DNA of 64,000 nt, from NCBI RefSeq assembly GCF_022682495.2, contig NW_026527291.1, positions 744,001-808,000 on the forward strand. The letters are read 5' to 3'. A model generated the notes under the pieces. It was not told the origin of the DNA. It saw nothing but the letters and a program-made list of their open reading frames with translations, and searched no databases. Positions 61,321-64,000 of the stretch are shown piece by piece (position 1 is the first letter of the stretch; each line of letters starts with the position of its first letter). The stretch comes from Desmodus rotundus (Eukaryota; Chordata; Mammalia; Chiroptera; Phyllostomidae). The position numbers were made by a program, and so were the translations under genes.

Positions 61321-62887
61321 GAGGTCACAGCAGTTTCACAGGGTCCCTGCGCACCTGTCCATGGAAACAGAAGCCCTCCCTGCCACTCAGAGGACCGTGC
61401 GATTTCCCCTAGGCCACACTGCCCAGCAGGACTCTCAGCCCCGCACAGACAGTGTGCTAAGGACAGACTTGGATACCGGGGCCCTGGGCGGGGGATTTTC
61501 CATGGAACTCTCTAAGGGACCGGTGCCCTGTGTCGCCCGGGAGTGCCCATGCCCTTCCTTGACCCCGCAGGACACTTGCCTCCAGCAATAAGCAGCCGTC
61601 TGCCTCCACGGGGCTCAAACACCTGGGCCCGGTGTGCGGGAACCTGGCGTACGTGGAGGCAAACCCCCAGACCCCTCTGGCCCGAACCCACCACTGCGAA
61701 GATCCCCCTTTTCTTCCATCCGTAAAGGGGCCCTCCCTGGGGAGTGGAGGAACATGGGGAGGCCCCCAGGAGATGGCTTTTCTCCGAGCCGCGGCTGGCT
61801 CGTTTCGGGCCTATACGTGGGCCGCGCATGCGCACTCAGGCTCCAAAGCACACGCCTTCCTCGGCTCACCTGACCCACCCTTTAGAGGTCACAGCAGTTC
61901 CACAGAGTCCCTGGGCACCAGTCCGTGGACACAGGAGCCCTCCCTGCCACCTAAAGGACCACGCGATTTCCGCTGGGGAACACTCCCCAGAAGCACTCCC
62001 AGCCTCGCACAGACACTGTGCGCAGGATAGACTTGTGGACCAGGGGCCTGGGGGGGGGAATTTTCCAGGGAACTCGCTAAAGGCCAGGTGCCCTCTGTCG
62101 CCCTGGGAGTGCCCACGCCATCCCTTAACCCTGCAGGACACTATCATCCAGCAATAAGCAGCCCTCTGCCTCCACGGGGCTCAAAAACCTGGGCCCGTTG
62201 TGCGAGCACCTGGCGTTCGTGCAGGCAAACCCGCAGACCCCTCTGGCCCGAACCCACCACTGCGAAGATCCCACTTTTCTTCCATCAGTAAAGGGGTCCT
62301 CCTTGAGGAGTGGAGGAACACGGGGAAGCCCCCAGGAGATGGCTTTTCTCCGAGCCGCGCCTGGCTCCTTTCGGGCCTATACGTGGGCCGCGCGTGCGCA
62401 ATCAGGCTCCCCACAACAGGCCTCCCTCTGGTCACGGGGCCCACCCTTGAGGTGTCTCCTGACCCACCCTTGAGGGGTCACGTGACCCACCCCCGGGGGG
62501 TCTCGTGACGCACCCCTGAGGGGTCACGTGACCCACCCCTGGGGGGTCTCGTGACCCACACTTGAGGGGTCACGTGACCCAACCCTGGGGGGTCTCGTGA
62601 CGCACCCCTGAGGGGTCACGTGACCCACCCCTGAGGGGTCACGTGACCCACACCTGCGGGGTCACGTGACCCAACCCTGGGGGGTCTCGTGACGCACCCC
62701 TGAGGGGTCACGTGACCCACCCCTGGGGGGTCTCGTGACCCACCCCTGAGGGGTCACGTGACCCACCCTTGAGGGGTTTCGTGACCCACCCTTTTGGGGT
62801 CACGTGACCCACCCTTTTGGGGTCTCGTGACCCAGCCTTGGGAGGTCACCTGTCCCACCCTGGAGGGGTCAGGTGACCCGCCCTTGA
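61321..62887 (+). repeat. Full unit U34 (1567 bp)
   Basis: Alpha-M with GGGACCGGTGCC 61321-61884; beta-A/S 61885-62450 with T at 62429; minisatellite 62451-62887, 19 copies, all A-type to the end, unlike U31. Confidence 0.95.
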
Positions 62888-63658
62888 GAGGTCACAGCAG
62901 TTTCACAGGGTCCCTGCGCACCTGTCCATGGAAACAGAAGCCCTCCCTGCCACTCAGAGGACCGTGCGATTTCCCCTAGGCCACACTGCCCAGCAGGACT
63001 CTCAGCCCCGCACAGACAGTGTGCTAAGGACAGACTTGGATACCGGGGCCCTGGGCGGGGGATTTTCCATGGAACTCTCTAAGGGACCGGTGCCCTGTGT
63101 CGCCCGGGAGTGCCCATGCCCTTCCTTGACCCCGCAGGACACTTGCCTCCAGCAATAAGCAGCCGTCTGCCTCCACGGGGCTCAAACACCTGGGCCCGGT
63201 GTGCGGGCACCTGGCGTACGTGGAGGCAAACCCCCAGACCCCTCTGGCCCGAACCCACCACTGCGAAGATCCCCCTTTTCTTCCATCCGTAAAGGGGCCC
63301 TCCCTGGGGAGTGGAGGAACACGGGGAGGCCCCCAGGAGATGGCTTTTCTCCGAGCCGCGGCTGGCTCCTTTCGGGCCCATACGTGGGCCGCGCGTGCGC
63401 ACTCAGGCTCCCCACAACAGGCCTCCCTCGGGTCACGGGGCCCACCCTTGTGGTGTCTCCTGACCCACCCATGAGGGGTCAAGTGACCCACGCCCGGGGG
63501 GTCTCGTGACGCACCCCTGAGGGGTCACGTGACCCACCCTTGAGGGGTTTCGTGACCCACCCTTTTGGTGTCACGTGACCCACCCTTTTGGGGTCTCGTG
63601 ACCCACCCTTGGGAAGTCACCTGTCCCACCCTGGAGGGGTCAGGTTACCCGACCTTGA
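62888..63658 (+). repeat. Hybrid unit H11, shortest (771 bp)
   Basis: Alpha-M part with GGGACCGGTGCC and a private GTGCGGGCACC near 63204, then the usual switch to beta-G. Minisatellite 63452-63658 has only nine copies: relative to the 17-copy block, eight copies (184 bp) are missing between the copy corresponding to 3 and that corresponding to 11. Confidence 0.95.
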
Positions 63659-64000
63659 GAGGTCACAGCAGTTTCACAGGGTCCCTGCGCACCTGTCCAT
63701 GGAAACAGAAGCCCTCCCTGCCACTCAGAGGACCGCGCGATTACCCCTAGGCCACACTGCCCAGCAGCACTCTCAGCCCCGCACAGACAGTGTGCTAAGG
63801 ACAGACTTTGATACCGGGGCCCTGGGCGGGGGATTTTCCATGGAACTCTCTAAGGGCCCGGTGCCCTGTGTCGCCCGGGAGTGCCCAAGCCCTTCCTTGA
63901 CCCCGCAGGACACTTGCATCCAGCAATAAGCAGCCGTCTGCCTCCACGGGGCTCAAACACCTGGGCCCGGTGTGCGGGAACCTGGCGTACGTGGAGGCAA
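63659..64000 (+). repeat. Partial alpha monomer at right edge
   Basis: The first 342 bp of a standard alpha, cut by the window end. The array evidently continues. Confidence 0.95.

Larger units (their letters stand above)
53578..62650 (+). repeat. 4655-bp super-repeat, two tandem copies
   Basis: U29-U31 (from 53578 to about 58.0 kb) recur as U32-U34 (58233 to about 62.65 kb). Three rare markers sit exactly 4655 bp apart: A 54616/59271, A 54946/59601, T 57774/62429. The copies diverge at the ends of the U31 and U34 minisatellites. Confidence 0.88.
1..64000 (+). repeat. GC-rich higher-order satellite array filling the whole window
   Basis: Every base belongs to a head-to-tail tandem array that runs off both edges. 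The dominant period is about 1521 bp, made of two homologous monomers (alpha, about 564 bp; beta, 566 bp plus a 23-bp minisatellite block). Same-subtype units differ by only a few substitutions each. I saw no inverted unit, no interspersed SINE, LINE, LTR or DNA transposon, no gap and no unique flank. The family is not one I recognise by name. A vertebrate, probably mammalian, macrosatellite or higher-order satellite is the best general class. A genomic position (subtelomeric, pericentromeric or interstitial) cannot be read from the window. Confidence 0.98.

Noticed and set aside
1..64000. Ribosomal DNA intergenic spacer repeats
   Set aside because: No rRNA gene sequence appears in 64 kb, and the array is pure satellite.
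1..64000. Identity with a named GC-rich satellite such as the cat FA-SAT family
   Set aside because: GC-richness is similar, but that family's monomer is about 483 bp as I recall, against about 564 bp here. I cannot align them from memory, so no name is assigned.

Overview
The window is one uninterrupted, head-to-tail satellite DNA array with no gene, RNA gene or interspersed transposon that I can recognise. It is GC-rich and all on one strand. Its CpG-containing binding-site-like motifs, nested higher-order repeats and absence of bacterial-style coding sequence point to a nuclear eukaryotic genome. I think a vertebrate, probably a mammal, is most likely (inference). I could not identify the satellite family or species from memory. 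The short open reading frames on both strands recur once per repeat in several overlapping frames and are by-products of the repeat.

Basic architecture. Two related monomers alternate. The alpha monomer is 564 bp (563 bp in one subtype). The beta monomer has a 566-bp backbone homologous to alpha, followed by a block of 23-bp minisatellite copies (normally 17, 391 bp). One alpha+beta+minisatellite unit is about 1521 bp. The window holds 34 complete units of this kind, a partial beta-containing unit at the left edge and a partial alpha at the right edge. It also holds 11 shorter 'hybrid' units, normally 955 bp, in which an alpha 5' part is fused to a beta 3' part plus minisatellite. All 11 hybrids share the same 14-bp crossover interval.

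Length variation is quantised. Minisatellite blocks have 9, 15, 17, 19 or 23 copies, always odd, so unit lengths differ by multiples of 46 bp (771/955 for hybrids; 1475, 1521, 1567 and 1659 for full units). Single-base indels explain the rest.

Larger scale. Shared private variants reveal nested super-repeats: a segment at about 3.3-11.07 kb recurs at about 13.4-21.14 kb (offset about 10.08 kb); 37.97-43.7 kb recurs at 47.0-52.7 kb (offset 9041 bp); a 2476-bp pair (full unit + hybrid) at 42.06-44.54 kb recurs at 44.54-47.01 and 51.10-53.58 kb; and about 53.6-58.0 kb recurs at 58.2-62.7 kb (offset 4655 bp). This is the expected pattern of repeated unequal exchange or segmental amplification within an array.

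Most notable biology. The minisatellite core is a perfect 14-bp palindrome containing GTCACGTGAC, the E-box form bound by USF and MITF/TFE proteins (CLEAR-type). There are about 6-9 copies per block and roughly 300 or more in the window. Each monomer also carries one exact NRF1 consensus, and each normal alpha an exact kappaB-type consensus. The array could therefore be a dense, methylation-sensitive transcription-factor platform. That is inferred from motifs only and is untested.
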